Shown here piece after piece: positions 1 to 8,919 of a DNA stretch of 64,000 nucleotides. A program made the translations under genes and the position numbers. The DNA is from JASJBU01 sp963797085 (lineage in GTDB: Bacteria; Pseudomonadota; Gammaproteobacteria; Chromatiales; Chromatiaceae). Every line of letters starts with the position of its first letter. Positions within the stretch are counted from its first letter, which is position 1. The stretch lies in NCBI GenBank assembly GCA_963797085.1, contig CAWCOA010000011.1, forward strand, positions 62,001 through 126,000, written 5' to 3'. Below the pieces are notes generated by a model that ran no database searches, had not been told where the DNA came from, and saw only the letters and a list, made by a program, of their open reading frames with translations.

Positions 1-1
1 C

Positions 2-454
2 GCCACCAGTGTGAGTACCGAGGGCGGCAGCTTTGCTGCCGACCTGATCCTCTTCATGCCGGGCATGACCGGCAATCAGTGGTTCGACAATACCCAACTA
101 CCGCGTTCCGCCGGCGGTCTGATCAAGGCCGATGCCCAGTGTCGTGTGAAGGGGATGGAAAAGGTCTACGTGGCAGGAGATTCCGGCAGCTTCCCCGGGC
201 CTGATTGGATGCCGAAACAGGCGCATATGGCAGATCTGCAGGCCGCTGCGGCAGCCAAGAACCTGTTAGCTGAATTCGCACGCCAACAGCCTACAGAGAC
301 CTACAAGGTGGAGTTGATGTGCATTGTCGACAGCCTGAATACCGGCATGCTGGTGGCCAGGACCGAGAAACGTAACATCGTGATGCCCAGCATGCGGCTG
401 CTGCATTGGGTGAAGCGGATCTTTGAATGGTGGTATCTGCGCCAATACCGTTGA
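2..454 (+). CDS. FAD/NAD(P)-dependent oxidoreductase, SQR-like, C-terminal part
   Basis: The reading frame is open from the left edge of the window, so only the last ~150 residues are visible. They contain a late FAD-binding signature of the two-dinucleotide-binding-domain flavoproteins (VYVAGDSGSFPGPDWMPKQ), in which the GD pair normally contacts the flavin, followed by an alanine-rich helix (ADLQAAAAAKNLL) and a basic, aromatic tail (WVKRIFEWWYLRQYR) that could sit on the membrane. This is the pattern of sulfide:quinone reductases and related NADH dehydrogenases. The substrate cannot be proved because the cysteine-bearing N-terminal half is missing. A sulfide role would fit the sulfur-globule gene at 8.9 kb. 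No clear terminator is seen before the convergent chemoreceptor. Confidence 0.6.
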   Translation, partial: ATSVSTEGGSFAADLILFMPGMTGNQWFDNTQLPRSAGGLIKADAQCRVKGMEKVYVAGDSGSFPGPDWMPKQAHMADLQAAAAAKNLLAEFARQQPTETYKVELMCIVDSLNTGMLVARTEKRNIVMPSMRLLHWVKRIFEWWYLRQYR

Positions 455-497
455 TTTTGCGCAGTGGCGCGCGACCAAGAGGAGCGGGAGCCCCGGA

Positions 498-2003
498 TTA
501 AAACAACTCTACTGTGGACTCAACCGGGTTACCGTTTGCTTCTTGTGTCTCCAAACGGCGCTTTTCATCCACCAGATCAGTGACCGCGCTGATCAGCAGA
601 GAACTGGCTGCTTCCAGCACTTGAAAGCCGTCAAGAATTTCGGCACGAACAGCATGACTCTTTTTCCAGTCCTGACCGAATAGTTGCATCAAACGATGCG
701 CAGTCGCATGCACCTGTTCATGGGGCAGCCTTATCGCAGCAAAGGTTGGCAGGTGTCTGAATTCGTTGAGTTCATCGGTCGATTCATACCATTGCCCAAA
801 GCGGCACTGGGTATGATCCAGTCCTGCAACGCGCCACTCATTACTCTCCTCCCCCTCCTCCATGGCCCGATAGACATTCTGCAGGTAGAGCATGTGGTCG
901 ATTTTGATCAGCGAGGCGGTGCTAACGGCTTCGGCATAGCCAATGGTCTCATAGGTGGATTGCGCCGCATCGGCAACATTATTGAAATCGGCTTCAAAGC
1001 GGGTAATAACCTCCTGGGATTTATCCGCCATCTCCACCATGGTCTGGGCATTCTTGGACATGCCATCCGTGGCGGATGAAAAACCCTGGATGATCTCCTC
1101 AATATTACCTGCCGCCTGCTTGGTACTCTCCGCCAGCTTCTTAACTTCATCCGCCACCACGGCAAAACCGCGCCCATGCTCCCCTGCCCGGGCCGCCTCG
1201 ATCGCTGCATTCAATGCCAGCAGATTGGTCTGATCGGCGATCTGCGCAATCAACGACAGGGCATCGATGACCTCAAAACTGCGCTCATTGAGACTGACGG
1301 ATGAGTGCTGTATCTGACCGATCTTCTCCACTAGACCGTTCAGTTGAATCAATACATCACTGATGGAATTTCGACCGGTGAGCGCCGTGTCTGCGGCGTG
1401 ACGTGAAATGCCCTCGACATTTTTCATGTGTCCGGTCATCTCATTCAAGTCGTTTTGCGAGAGCGTGAGGTTGCCAATCAAGGCATTTGTCTTCAGGGTG
1501 GACAGATTACCGGTAAACAGATCAATCTCCCGTTGACTCGCATTGGCGGCCATAGCATCCAGAGACTGATTGATACGTTCCAAAGCCATTCGATAGGGTC
1601 CATGCAATCCACCTGGCAGGCACTTGCGATGAAATTGATTATGCTGCACCTTTTCAAATGCCGCGCTGACTTCCTTGAAGAAGGCTTCTTCCTGATCCCG
1701 CCCCTCATTCAGATTCCAGGCTGCATTCGCGAGTTGTTGATGCTCATCAATGCCGGTAATCCGATATTGCAGATCGCCCCCCCTGATTGAGCGGCCCATG
1801 GCGTCGATCTTCTCGATCAATTGCTGCTCCTGCCGGATGGAACGGAATAGAAATATACCCAACAGGATCGCCAGTGAGAATCCCACTACACCCTCAGGGG
1901 TAAGGCCCTGACGCACAAATCCCAACAATAAGGAGCATAACAACAGTCCCAGTGAGAACCAGCTGAGTGTGGAAACCCTAAAGCTCGAGAATAAAGTGTT
2001 CAT
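498..2003 (-). CDS. methyl-accepting chemotaxis protein with C-terminal CZB domain
   Basis: About 501 residues. Two hydrophobic segments lie near the N-terminus (roughly residues 8-30 and 35-55) with almost no periplasmic loop, so the sensor is probably cytoplasmic. The strongly conserved chemoreceptor hairpin tip is present (LIAQIADQTNLLALNAAIEAA and following GRGFAVVADEVKKLAE), which binds CheA/CheW. The last ~130 residues match a CZB zinc-binding domain: a histidine (IKIDHMLYL), a cysteine in CRFGQWYE, and LPHEQVHATA carrying two more histidines. CZB domains sense zinc or hypochlorous acid in known receptors. The start chosen is ATG at 2003 (MNTLFSSF); the frame extends to 2063, but that part lies inside the PAS gene. 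It overlaps the PAS gene by 26 bases, suggesting translational coupling. Confidence 0.85.
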   Translation of the reverse strand: MNTLFSSFRVSTLSWFSLGLLLCSLLLGFVRQGLTPEGVVGFSLAILLGIFLFRSIRQEQQLIEKIDAMGRSIRGGDLQYRITGIDEHQQLANAAWNLNEGRDQEEAFFKEVSAAFEKVQHNQFHRKCLPGGLHGPYRMALERINQSLDAMAANASQREIDLFTGNLSTLKTNALIGNLTLSQNDLNEMTGHMKNVEGISRHAADTALTGRNSISDVLIQLNGLVEKIGQIQHSSVSLNERSFEVIDALSLIAQIADQTNLLALNAAIEAARAGEHGRGFAVVADEVKKLAESTKQAAGNIEEIIQGFSSATDGMSKNAQTMVEMADKSQEVITRFEADFNNVADAAQSTYETIGYAEAVSTASLIKIDHMLYLQNVYRAMEEGEESNEWRVAGLDHTQCRFGQWYESTDELNEFRHLPTFAAIRLPHEQVHATAHRLMQLFGQDWKKSHAVRAEILDGFQVLEAASSLLISAVTDLVDEKRRLETQEANGNPVESTVELF

Positions 2004-2496
2004 AATCAGCTCTATACTCAGTGAGTTTGTCATCCAATACGGCCAAGGATGCCTGCACGGCATCCTTGGCGCCAGCGCGTTGTTCCGCCTGCAGCATCTC
2101 TTTATACAAAGGTTTGATTAAATTCAATGCTGAAGACGCGGGATGACGCCTTACTGAATAATGACCCACCAACCGACCCTTGGGGTCGTAAGTCGGGGTG
2201 AGATTCGCAAACACCCAATAGAAGCCCCCATCCTTACACAGATTTTTCACATACCCGAAGAACTCCTTTCCCTGGTTGAGGCTTTCCCATAGCAGATAAA
2301 AAACCACCTTGGGCATATCCGGGTGGCGAACAATGTTATGCTGGCTACCGAGCAGTTCCTTTTCGCTGTACCCGGAAATATCGATAAAAGTCCGGTTGCA
2401 ATAAGTGATACGGCCTTTTGTATCAGTCTTGGAGACAATGAAATCCTGCTCGCTGAGCAGCTTCTCTCTGTCTGTGGCCTGAATCTTATTTTTCAT
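1978..2496 (-). CDS. Aer-like PAS domain protein
   Basis: A 172-residue soluble protein consisting of one PAS domain (about residues 15-115) and a helical tail. The run NIVRHPDMPKVVFYLLW and the later NLCKDGGFYWVFANLTP are the signature of Aer-type PAS domains, which bind FAD and report redox or oxygen state to a chemoreceptor. There is no membrane segment or signaling hairpin in this protein. It lies immediately upstream of, and overlaps, the CZB chemoreceptor. The pair therefore looks like an Aer receptor split into a sensor subunit and a signaling subunit; that partnership is inference. Divergent from the diguanylate cyclase gene at 2627 with ~130 bases between them. Confidence 0.8.
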   Translation of the reverse strand: MKNKIQATDREKLLSEQDFIVSKTDTKGRITYCNRTFIDISGYSEKELLGSQHNIVRHPDMPKVVFYLLWESLNQGKEFFGYVKNLCKDGGFYWVFANLTPTYDPKGRLVGHYSVRRHPASSALNLIKPLYKEMLQAEQRAGAKDAVQASLAVLDDKLTEYRADYEHFILEL

Positions 2497-2626
2497 CGGC
2501 TAGAATGATGATTTATTGGGTTTTCACTGAGTTATGCCTGGTCCTCAAAAATATCGTCCAGAATGTTGGAATATTTAGAATGAATTGATGTTCGCCTTAG
2601 TTTCAAAACCGCTATAATCACCCCCC

Positions 2627-3829
2627 GTGGATATCGGAAAACGACAAAAAACCAGTGAGGCGATGAAACAACTTTTTGCTCAGGAAGAGCCGAAGGTTGA
2701 ACGTCTTATAAACATCATCAGAGTGATTCTGTCCGTTATCTACGCCAGCACCGCATTCAGTTTGCAAAACGAGATACCGCTGGCGGCATTCAACACGATT
2801 CTTCTGGTTGCACTGCTCAATCTTGCTTATGGAGTCTTTGTCTATCTCGAACTGAGAAAGCAAAGTCCTGAGAAATGGCTGAAGTACACGACGATCAGCC
2901 TCGATATCATCCTGCTGTCGATAGTGATCTACTCGTTAGGCGGCTACCGTACTTTTAAAACAGATAGCTTTTTCCTCTACTATCTATGGATCGGCCTCGC
3001 CACACTGCGGTTTTCGATCCGAAAGACGCTGATTACCGGTATCTTGAGCATTGGTTTGTATTTTCTCATCGCCTGCCTTGCCATCACCATGGGTTCGATT
3101 GAACTGGGTTCTCTGGATGAATCATTCACCACCCCCATGGTGAGCCAAAGCGGACTGGCAATTCAGCTCATCTCACTGGCTGCCTTTGTCATGCTGGCGG
3201 GAATGGTGTCCTTCGTGTTCCGGGGAATTACCGCCAAAGCCATTCGCGAAGATCTGCTGGAAGAGAAAAACGTCAAGTTAAACGAGACCCTGCATAAATT
3301 ACGCTCGACCCAAAAACAGTTGGCGGCCCGCAACCGGGAGCTGGCAACACTCTACGAAATCGATGCCCTGACACAGCTTTTCAATCGCCGTAAGATTGAT
3401 TTAATCCTCCAGGCGGCGATTATTGAAAGCGCCAATTCCTCCGAACCGCTGACCCTGATCCTGCTGGATATCGACCACTTCAAACAGATCAATGATGAGT
3501 ACGGCCATCAAAACGGCGACCGAATCATCCGTGGCGTCGCCGATCAACTCAGACTCACGGCCAGGGGCAATGACAACATCGGCCGTTGGGGTGGAGAGGA
3601 ATATCTTGTGGTTAGCCCGGACACCGACCGTGAGGCCGCACAAATCCTCAGTGAGCGCCTGAGAAAACGCATCGAATCGTGCAATTTCGAATTGAAAGAT
3701 CCGGTTACCTGCAGTTTTGGCGTTACCGTGCACCGCAAGGGCGAAACCGCTGCCGCCCTTTTGAAACGGGCGGATGAGGCGCTGCACCGTGCCAAGGAAA
3801 CGGGTAGAAATCGGGTCTGTCTGATTTAA
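2627..3829 (+). CDS. membrane diguanylate cyclase (GGDEF)
   Basis: A 400-residue protein with about six membrane-spanning stretches in residues 20-195 (a 7TM-like or MASE-like sensor module), a short coiled coil (residues ~205-245, LEEKNVKLNETLHKLRSTQ), and a C-terminal GGDEF domain. The active-site loop reads GGEEY, a functional variant, and an RGND inhibitory I-site lies five residues before it, so product feedback is expected. The domain starts with DALTQLFNRRKID. It should make cyclic di-GMP from two GTP. The frame opens with GTG at 2627; an in-frame ATG at 2663 preceded by GTGAGG is a reasonable alternative start. Confidence 0.85.
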   Translation: MDIGKRQKTSEAMKQLFAQEEPKVERLINIIRVILSVIYASTAFSLQNEIPLAAFNTILLVALLNLAYGVFVYLELRKQSPEKWLKYTTISLDIILLSIVIYSLGGYRTFKTDSFFLYYLWIGLATLRFSIRKTLITGILSIGLYFLIACLAITMGSIELGSLDESFTTPMVSQSGLAIQLISLAAFVMLAGMVSFVFRGITAKAIREDLLEEKNVKLNETLHKLRSTQKQLAARNRELATLYEIDALTQLFNRRKIDLILQAAIIESANSSEPLTLILLDIDHFKQINDEYGHQNGDRIIRGVADQLRLTARGNDNIGRWGGEEYLVVSPDTDREAAQILSERLRKRIESCNFELKDPVTCSFGVTVHRKGETAAALLKRADEALHRAKETGRNRVCLI

Positions 3830-3863
3830 GGAAGCTCTGAATTAATCGCAGGTTACTTAATCT

Positions 3864-6800
3864 TCAGCGGCCGACAAGGCGGTAGACTGACGGGATCAGA
3901 AGCAGAGTCACCAGGGTGGAAAACAGCAGGCCCGAAACCATGGTTACCGCCAGCGGCTGGAGCATCTCTGCACCTTCCCCCAACGCCATTGCCAGCGGCA
4001 GCATTCCCGCAACTGTCGTCAATGTGGTCATCAGGATAGGCCGCAAGCGCAAGCGGGCCGCTTCGATGATCGCCTGATCCAAAGCAAGGCCGGCTGCCCG
4101 TTGCAGTCCAATATACTCCACCAGTACTATTGCGTTGTTCACCACAATCCCCGCCAGCATGATCAGTCCCAGCCAGACCGGCATGGAGAGTGGAAGGGCG
4201 CTCCATTGCAAACCGATTGCCACACCAATTACACCAAACGGAACACTGAACATGATCACCAGCGGGTTGCGCAAGGACTCATACTGCACTGCCATCACCA
4301 CCAGAACCAGAAACAGGGCCAGTCCCAACAACAGTTTTCCCAGGTCCCGACCTTCCTGCAAGGTCTGCAGGCTGCCGGCTTCGTACACCGAATAACCCTC
4401 CGGCAGCTCGATCTTCTGCAGCACCGCATCAACCTGTTCCAGGGCCTGCTGCAGAGTCAGCTCATCACCCAGGGAAGCGCTGATCTCGACCACCCGCCGC
4501 TGTTGATCACGATGAATCTCGGCTGGGGCCGGCAGTAGTTCCACGCTCGCCAGCTCACCCAGGCGCAGCGGGACTCTGGGTTCTGTGCGGCTGAAGATGA
4601 TCACCGACTCTATATCACCGGGCGTGGCAAGATCGGAACGATTCAGGCGCAGGCGCACATCCACACTGCGATCCCCCTCGATGAAGTCGGTGACCTTGTC
4701 CCCCGCCATGGCGAGCTTGAGAATTTCACCCACATCCTCGACAGTCAGACCAAAACTGGCCGCCCGCTGCCGATCCACTTTCAAGGAGATCTCCTGATTC
4801 AGATCCTCGCTGGTATGGGTCAGGTTTCGCAGACCCGGGATCTCGCCAAACTGATCAACCAGCTGATCGGCAGTCCTGCTCAGCAGTTCCAGGTCCGGCC
4901 CTTGTATGCGCAGGCTGAGGTCATCATCACCCTGATTGAGCCGAATGCCGCGGATGCCGCTGACCCGCATTTGTATCTTCATACCAACCAGCTTGGCCTC
5001 GGCGATCTGTTCCATCATGCGGTCGATCCAGGCCTGGCTGCTGATTCCCCGCTGCAGTTTCGGCCGCAATGTTACCTGGATGCTCGCCCGGTTGGATGCT
5101 TCATGCTCTGATCTGCCGAAGACAAAACCGCCGACCTGGGTAAACAGGGTCTCCACCTCCGACTGGGCGCCGATCATCTCCTCCAGCTGCAGAATGACCC
5201 GATCCATCCCCTCGAGATTGATGCCCCGGTCGGCGGTGATACTGATTCGGATGCGCCCCTCATCCATATTCGGCAGAAATACCTCTTTCCCCTGGTTCAG
5301 CCAGGGCCAGATCAAGATCAACAGCAAGGTAAAACCCAAGGGCAACAGCCAGGCAGCCTTGAGTATCCAACCGACGATCCAGGCATACCCATCCTGCAGG
5401 CGCTCTAACAGCCCGTTCACAGTCCGCCGGAACAGTCCCTCCCTGGTGGCGGGGATGCGCCCCGCCAATGCGGGCACCAGTGTCAAGGCCACGATCAGAG
5501 AGGCGACAATCGCTGCGGATATGGTGAAAATCAGTTCCCGGAACAGCAAGCCCACCAGCCCGCCAATAAACAGGAACGGCAACACAGCGGCTAGATTGGT
5601 GGAGGTTGATGCAACGATCGCGCTATTCACCTCTGCTGCGGCCGCCTCTGAGATCTCAGTCATCTCCCGCTTTTCGAATAGCCCGTGGTGGCGCTGATGC
5701 CGGTAGATGTTCTCCAACATGACGATGGTGCTGTCCACCAACATGCCGATACCCAGCGCCAAACCACCCAGGGTCATTATATTCAGGGTCAGACCCGCAC
5801 TGGACATCAGGATGAAGGTCACCAGCACGGCAATCGGTATTGCGCTGCCGATGATCAGCGTACGGCGCAAACTGCCAAGGAAAAGATACACCACCAACAT
5901 CGCCAGGACTGCCCCGAGGACTGCAGAATTCATCGCATTGTTCAGCGCCCGCCGCACGTAGCGGGCCTGGTCGTCCACCGCTGATATCTCCACATCGGCT
6001 GGAATGATTCCCTTGTCCTGTATTTCGTCGAGCCTCGCCAGCACCGCATCCACGACCTCGATGGTGTTTGCAGTGGGCTGTTTCTGGATCGACAGCTTGA
6101 TGCCGGGCAGTCCATTCAGCCGGATGCGCAGGCGTTCGTCTTCCGCGCCATCAAAAATTTCCGCGACTTCACTGAGTTTCACTAGACTGGCGGTTTCGTC
6201 ACTGCCCAGGGTGCGCAGTGGCAGGCTCAGGATATCCTCCACCGACTGGAAGCGTCCGGCAGTGCGGCCGCTGATCTCGCCTCGCTCCATCAGCAGCCGG
6301 CCTCCCGGGGTTTCCACGTTGGCACTCTGCAGTAATTCTCTGAGATCCAGCAGATGCATGCCCAGACCGGCCAGACGCAGCTGATCTGCCTGAATCAGGA
6401 TCTCACGCACCAGTCCCCCGCCTACCTCGGCCGCTGCGACACCGGGAAGATTGAGAAACCATTTGCTCAGCTCGTAATCGACCCAGCTACGCAGCTCCAC
6501 TGGATCTCGCAGGGATGAGCTGACAACAAACTCCGCGATAGGACGTTGGGAAGGGTCTCTTTTATAAATAATGGGTGGGTCGATGGTCTCCGGCAGGAAG
6601 CGTTTAGCCCGGTCCAGACGAGTACTGGCGTCCCGCAGCGCCTTGTCGATATCCGTACCATAGGCAAAAGAGAGATCCACCGAGCTGCGGCCCTCGATGG
6701 TGCGGGATTGAATATGCAGGGCGTCTTCAGTAATCGCCAGTTGCTCTTCGAGTTGCCGGGTGATCTGATCCTCCATGATATTTGCCGGCACCCCCGGGTC

Positions 6801-6968
6801 TATCACTCGCACCCGCACATCAGGGTAGATGATCTGTGGCAGTAGATCGATACCCAGCTTGCCCAAGGCAAAGAGACCCAACACCATCACAGCCAGGGTG
6901 ATCATCACTACACCAATGGGATGCCGGATAGACCAGGCGGCCAGCCCGCCGCCAATGACTTTTTGCAT
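3864..6968 (-). CDS. RND efflux transporter permease (AcrB/SwrC-like)
   Basis: 1034 residues, full length for the heavy-metal/hydrophobe RND family. It has the usual twelve-helix layout: an N-terminal helix (VVMITLAVMVLGLFALGKLG), large periplasmic loops, and the intramembrane proton-relay segment GIGMLVDSTIVMLENIYRH, where the first of the two AcrB aspartates is kept and the second is Ser. C-terminal motifs include GIVVNNAIVLVEY and RLRPILMTTLTT. It should expel lipophilic compounds or lipids with a membrane fusion protein and an outer-membrane channel. Neither partner lies nearby, so it is an orphan here. It ends ~35 bases from the convergent diguanylate cyclase. A long palindrome (7045-7098) precedes the gene. 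Confidence 0.85.
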   Translation of the reverse strand: MQKVIGGGLAAWSIRHPIGVVMITLAVMVLGLFALGKLGIDLLPQIIYPDVRVRVIDPGVPANIMEDQITRQLEEQLAITEDALHIQSRTIEGRSSVDLSFAYGTDIDKALRDASTRLDRAKRFLPETIDPPIIYKRDPSQRPIAEFVVSSSLRDPVELRSWVDYELSKWFLNLPGVAAAEVGGGLVREILIQADQLRLAGLGMHLLDLRELLQSANVETPGGRLLMERGEISGRTAGRFQSVEDILSLPLRTLGSDETASLVKLSEVAEIFDGAEDERLRIRLNGLPGIKLSIQKQPTANTIEVVDAVLARLDEIQDKGIIPADVEISAVDDQARYVRRALNNAMNSAVLGAVLAMLVVYLFLGSLRRTLIIGSAIPIAVLVTFILMSSAGLTLNIMTLGGLALGIGMLVDSTIVMLENIYRHQRHHGLFEKREMTEISEAAAAEVNSAIVASTSTNLAAVLPFLFIGGLVGLLFRELIFTISAAIVASLIVALTLVPALAGRIPATREGLFRRTVNGLLERLQDGYAWIVGWILKAAWLLPLGFTLLLILIWPWLNQGKEVFLPNMDEGRIRISITADRGINLEGMDRVILQLEEMIGAQSEVETLFTQVGGFVFGRSEHEASNRASIQVTLRPKLQRGISSQAWIDRMMEQIAEAKLVGMKIQMRVSGIRGIRLNQGDDDLSLRIQGPDLELLSRTADQLVDQFGEIPGLRNLTHTSEDLNQEISLKVDRQRAASFGLTVEDVGEILKLAMAGDKVTDFIEGDRSVDVRLRLNRSDLATPGDIESVIIFSRTEPRVPLRLGELASVELLPAPAEIHRDQQRRVVEISASLGDELTLQQALEQVDAVLQKIELPEGYSVYEAGSLQTLQEGRDLGKLLLGLALFLVLVVMAVQYESLRNPLVIMFSVPFGVIGVAIGLQWSALPLSMPVWLGLIMLAGIVVNNAIVLVEYIGLQRAAGLALDQAIIEAARLRLRPILMTTLTTVAGMLPLAMALGEGAEMLQPLAVTMVSGLLFSTLVTLLLIPSVYRLVGR

Positions 6969-7044
6969 GCACAGAACCGAAAAAGAGAAATCTGCCGCAA
7001 TGATATGACAAATCTCTCTCCAGAAGACACAAACCGATCCTCAT

Positions 7045-7098
7045 TCTAGGGCCTGTTAACACTATGCGGATATCCGCTTAGTGTTAACAGGCCCTAGA
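7045..7098. repeat. 54-bp near-perfect palindrome, possible mini-transposable element
   Basis: The two arms match over 26 of 27 base pairs around a centre at 7071/7072, with a single T-T mismatch (7065 against 7078). The outer part reads GGGCCTGTTAACAC and returns as its exact reverse complement. A TA dinucleotide flanks the GGGCC ends on each side (7047-7048 and 7095-7096), which would suit an element that duplicates TA on insertion. It lies 76 bases upstream of the RND permease start and 14 bases downstream of the small gene at 7113-7346, so when transcribed it could also act as a hairpin barrier between them. No T-run follows it on the minus strand, so it is not a standard terminator. Confidence 0.8.
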
Positions 7099-7112
7099 AA
7101 AGAGCAGACGTT

Positions 7113-7346
7113 TTAGAGTTCCCGTTCGCGCTCCATACGATTCGCGATCAGATCATAGCCCTTGAGCCGGAGTTCCGTGATCTGAATATAGTGGTCATAA
7201 GCCTGGTTGAGACACGAAACAGTCGCTGTATCTCCCCGGGTCAGGGCTCCGGCAGCGAAAGCCTCCGCCAATCCGATCAATATTCGACAGGCCTCGAAAT
7301 AGGCCTGACTGGAGCGGTCTGTGGTGAGGGGCCTATCGTGCCCCAT
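7113..7346 (-). CDS. small hypothetical protein, 77 aa
   Basis: A short, mostly helical, charged protein with no signal peptide or membrane segment. The core (residues 12-60) looks like a single helical hairpin: SQAYFEACRILIGLAEAFAAG then LNQAYDHYIQITELRLKGYDL. I do not recognise the family. It lies 69 bases downstream of the DUF6765-like gene on the same strand and could be in its transcript. No strong ribosome binding site was identified, and the gene may be spurious. Confidence 0.35.
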   Translation of the reverse strand: MGHDRPLTTDRSSQAYFEACRILIGLAEAFAAGALTRGDTATVSCLNQAYDHYIQITELRLKGYDLIANRMEREREL

Positions 7347-7415
7347 CAGGCCGTACCTGTTCTTCAGTATCCTCCACTACAGCGCTGAATGAAGACCGGA
7401 CCAGAAGCGGCAAAT

Positions 7416-8498
7416 CTATGCGACGATCAGATCATGCTTGGGCAACAACTCCCGCAGAACATAGTACCTATGCAGGGAAGCCGCCTGGTAGAAACGATAC
7501 AGATTGGAGCCCAGAGCTGCCTTCGAGTCACTGCTGTTATCTAATTCAGAGGCCTCAAACAACCAATCCTCTGGAGAGTACCTGGGGATGATATAACCCC
7601 GTGGACTCAATTTGCCCGCCCTGGCGGCTTTCAGCCATTGCCCGATACGCCCCTCTCTCGTGCCCTGAAAAAGCAGGATTTGTTTCACCTCAGGTCTGAT
7701 CGTGTTGAAGGGCAGGCCCGCACCGCTCGCATGTTGTGGATTCTTTTTGGCAAACTTTCTAAACATACTGTGCAGGGCCGCGCAGCCCTCCATGAAATCT
7801 TTAGGGTTGTCCCTTTGCAGCCGATGCTTCTTCGGATATTCGTACTCGAAACTCCATTTCAGATAGGGACGGTCCGGATAGGTCGCCACGGCGCCATGTC
7901 CCAGAGCGCCAGAGAATGTCTCCGCCAACCATGATTTCAGGTTGGCGAACAGGCCTCCGCATTCACCATATTCGCGGAAAAACTCCTCCGCCTTGCCCTC
8001 GATATATTCCTGGGTTCTCTGATCCAGGCCATAAAACACAAAACTGTCGTTATCCACCTTGTTGCGGCGCGCACCTACTCCGGAAAACCCCCAGTGTGCA
8101 AAAGTGTCTGCATAGACATGAGCAGTAATACCGATCAGGTGCGGTCCCATTTCATGCTTCGCATAGGTCAAATGATTGCTGACCATAGCCTTGGCAATAT
8201 CACTGTTCTTACGGCATATCAGCCTTTGCGAATAAGTCTTGCCCTCATTACCGGGTAGAAAATGAAAAGGCACCCAGACCTGGCGCTGATCTTCCTTGTC
8301 CAGATTGCAGAGCTGGGCAACATGATGCGCAGTGGCCTCAGCATCGACACGGCCACCATCCTGGAACTCTATAGTCGATGCGGCGGCATTGTCATCCACG
8401 AATTGTGCCGCGGTGGCAATGATTGCGGCGGTTTCTTTTTTTAATCCGGCAGCATAGGCCAGGGCAAAGGTGCCGTAATAATGCATATCGATCTGCAT
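7416..8498 (-). CDS. DUF6765-like protein, possible metal-dependent hydrolase fold
   Basis: A 360-residue soluble protein beginning MQIDMHYYGTFALAYAAGL, an opening I associate with the DUF6765 family. Histidines and aspartates occur in a pattern resembling zinc-dependent phospholipase C or S1-type nucleases: DMHYYG at the N-terminus, AAQFVDD (residues ~30-36), and GPHLIGITAHVYADTFAHWGFSG near residues 140-162, in which H, D and H are spaced as metal ligands. No signal peptide is seen, so it is probably cytoplasmic. The start is well supported by AAGGAG nine bases upstream of the ATG. Substrate unknown; the metal-site idea is inference from motif spacing. Confidence 0.6.
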   Translation of the reverse strand: MQIDMHYYGTFALAYAAGLKKETAAIIATAAQFVDDNAAASTIEFQDGGRVDAEATAHHVAQLCNLDKEDQRQVWVPFHFLPGNEGKTYSQRLICRKNSDIAKAMVSNHLTYAKHEMGPHLIGITAHVYADTFAHWGFSGVGARRNKVDNDSFVFYGLDQRTQEYIEGKAEEFFREYGECGGLFANLKSWLAETFSGALGHGAVATYPDRPYLKWSFEYEYPKKHRLQRDNPKDFMEGCAALHSMFRKFAKKNPQHASGAGLPFNTIRPEVKQILLFQGTREGRIGQWLKAARAGKLSPRGYIIPRYSPEDWLFEASELDNSSDSKAALGSNLYRFYQAASLHRYYVLRELLPKHDLIVA

Positions 8499-8919
8499 CT
8501 CTGATCTCCTTATTATTTTTTGTTTGAAGTTCTGATTATCCCGCTACGACTGCTTGGTTGAACGTCGCTTATTATTCATGACCTCAGCTGTTTCGACAGT
8601 TCAGCCATATCCAGGAAGTATGGCACCAGGAATAAAACGCGCAAGGCATCTGTCGTACCGCCACCTATTCACCAGCTTCAATGAGCAAAGACCACCGATT
8701 CATCAGACGGGATTTCATTGAACCCGAATACTCATCTCGACTCGGCAAGAGACTCCAGCCTTGATGAACAACCGGGCAGCGACAGTACCCGCCAGGAAAA
8801 TTTATCGCGGTGCTCAATAAAAGCCCTGCTATTTAAGTATTTTCTTATATACAACTCATCCATCGGCTCACTGCAGAGCGGCAAACTAAACATTCAATTT
8901 TACTTACAGGTGCTTAATC
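8499..8919. other. intergenic region between divergent genes
   Basis: 421 bases between the DUF6765-like gene (minus strand) and the sulfur-globule gene (plus strand). It must carry both promoters. It becomes AT-rich toward the sulfur-globule gene (around 8830-8900), with a TATATA stretch at 8846-8851, but no convincing paired -35 box is seen. An open frame from 8718 runs into the sulfur-globule gene in another frame; it has no recognisable protein features and is treated as chance. Confidence 0.4.
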
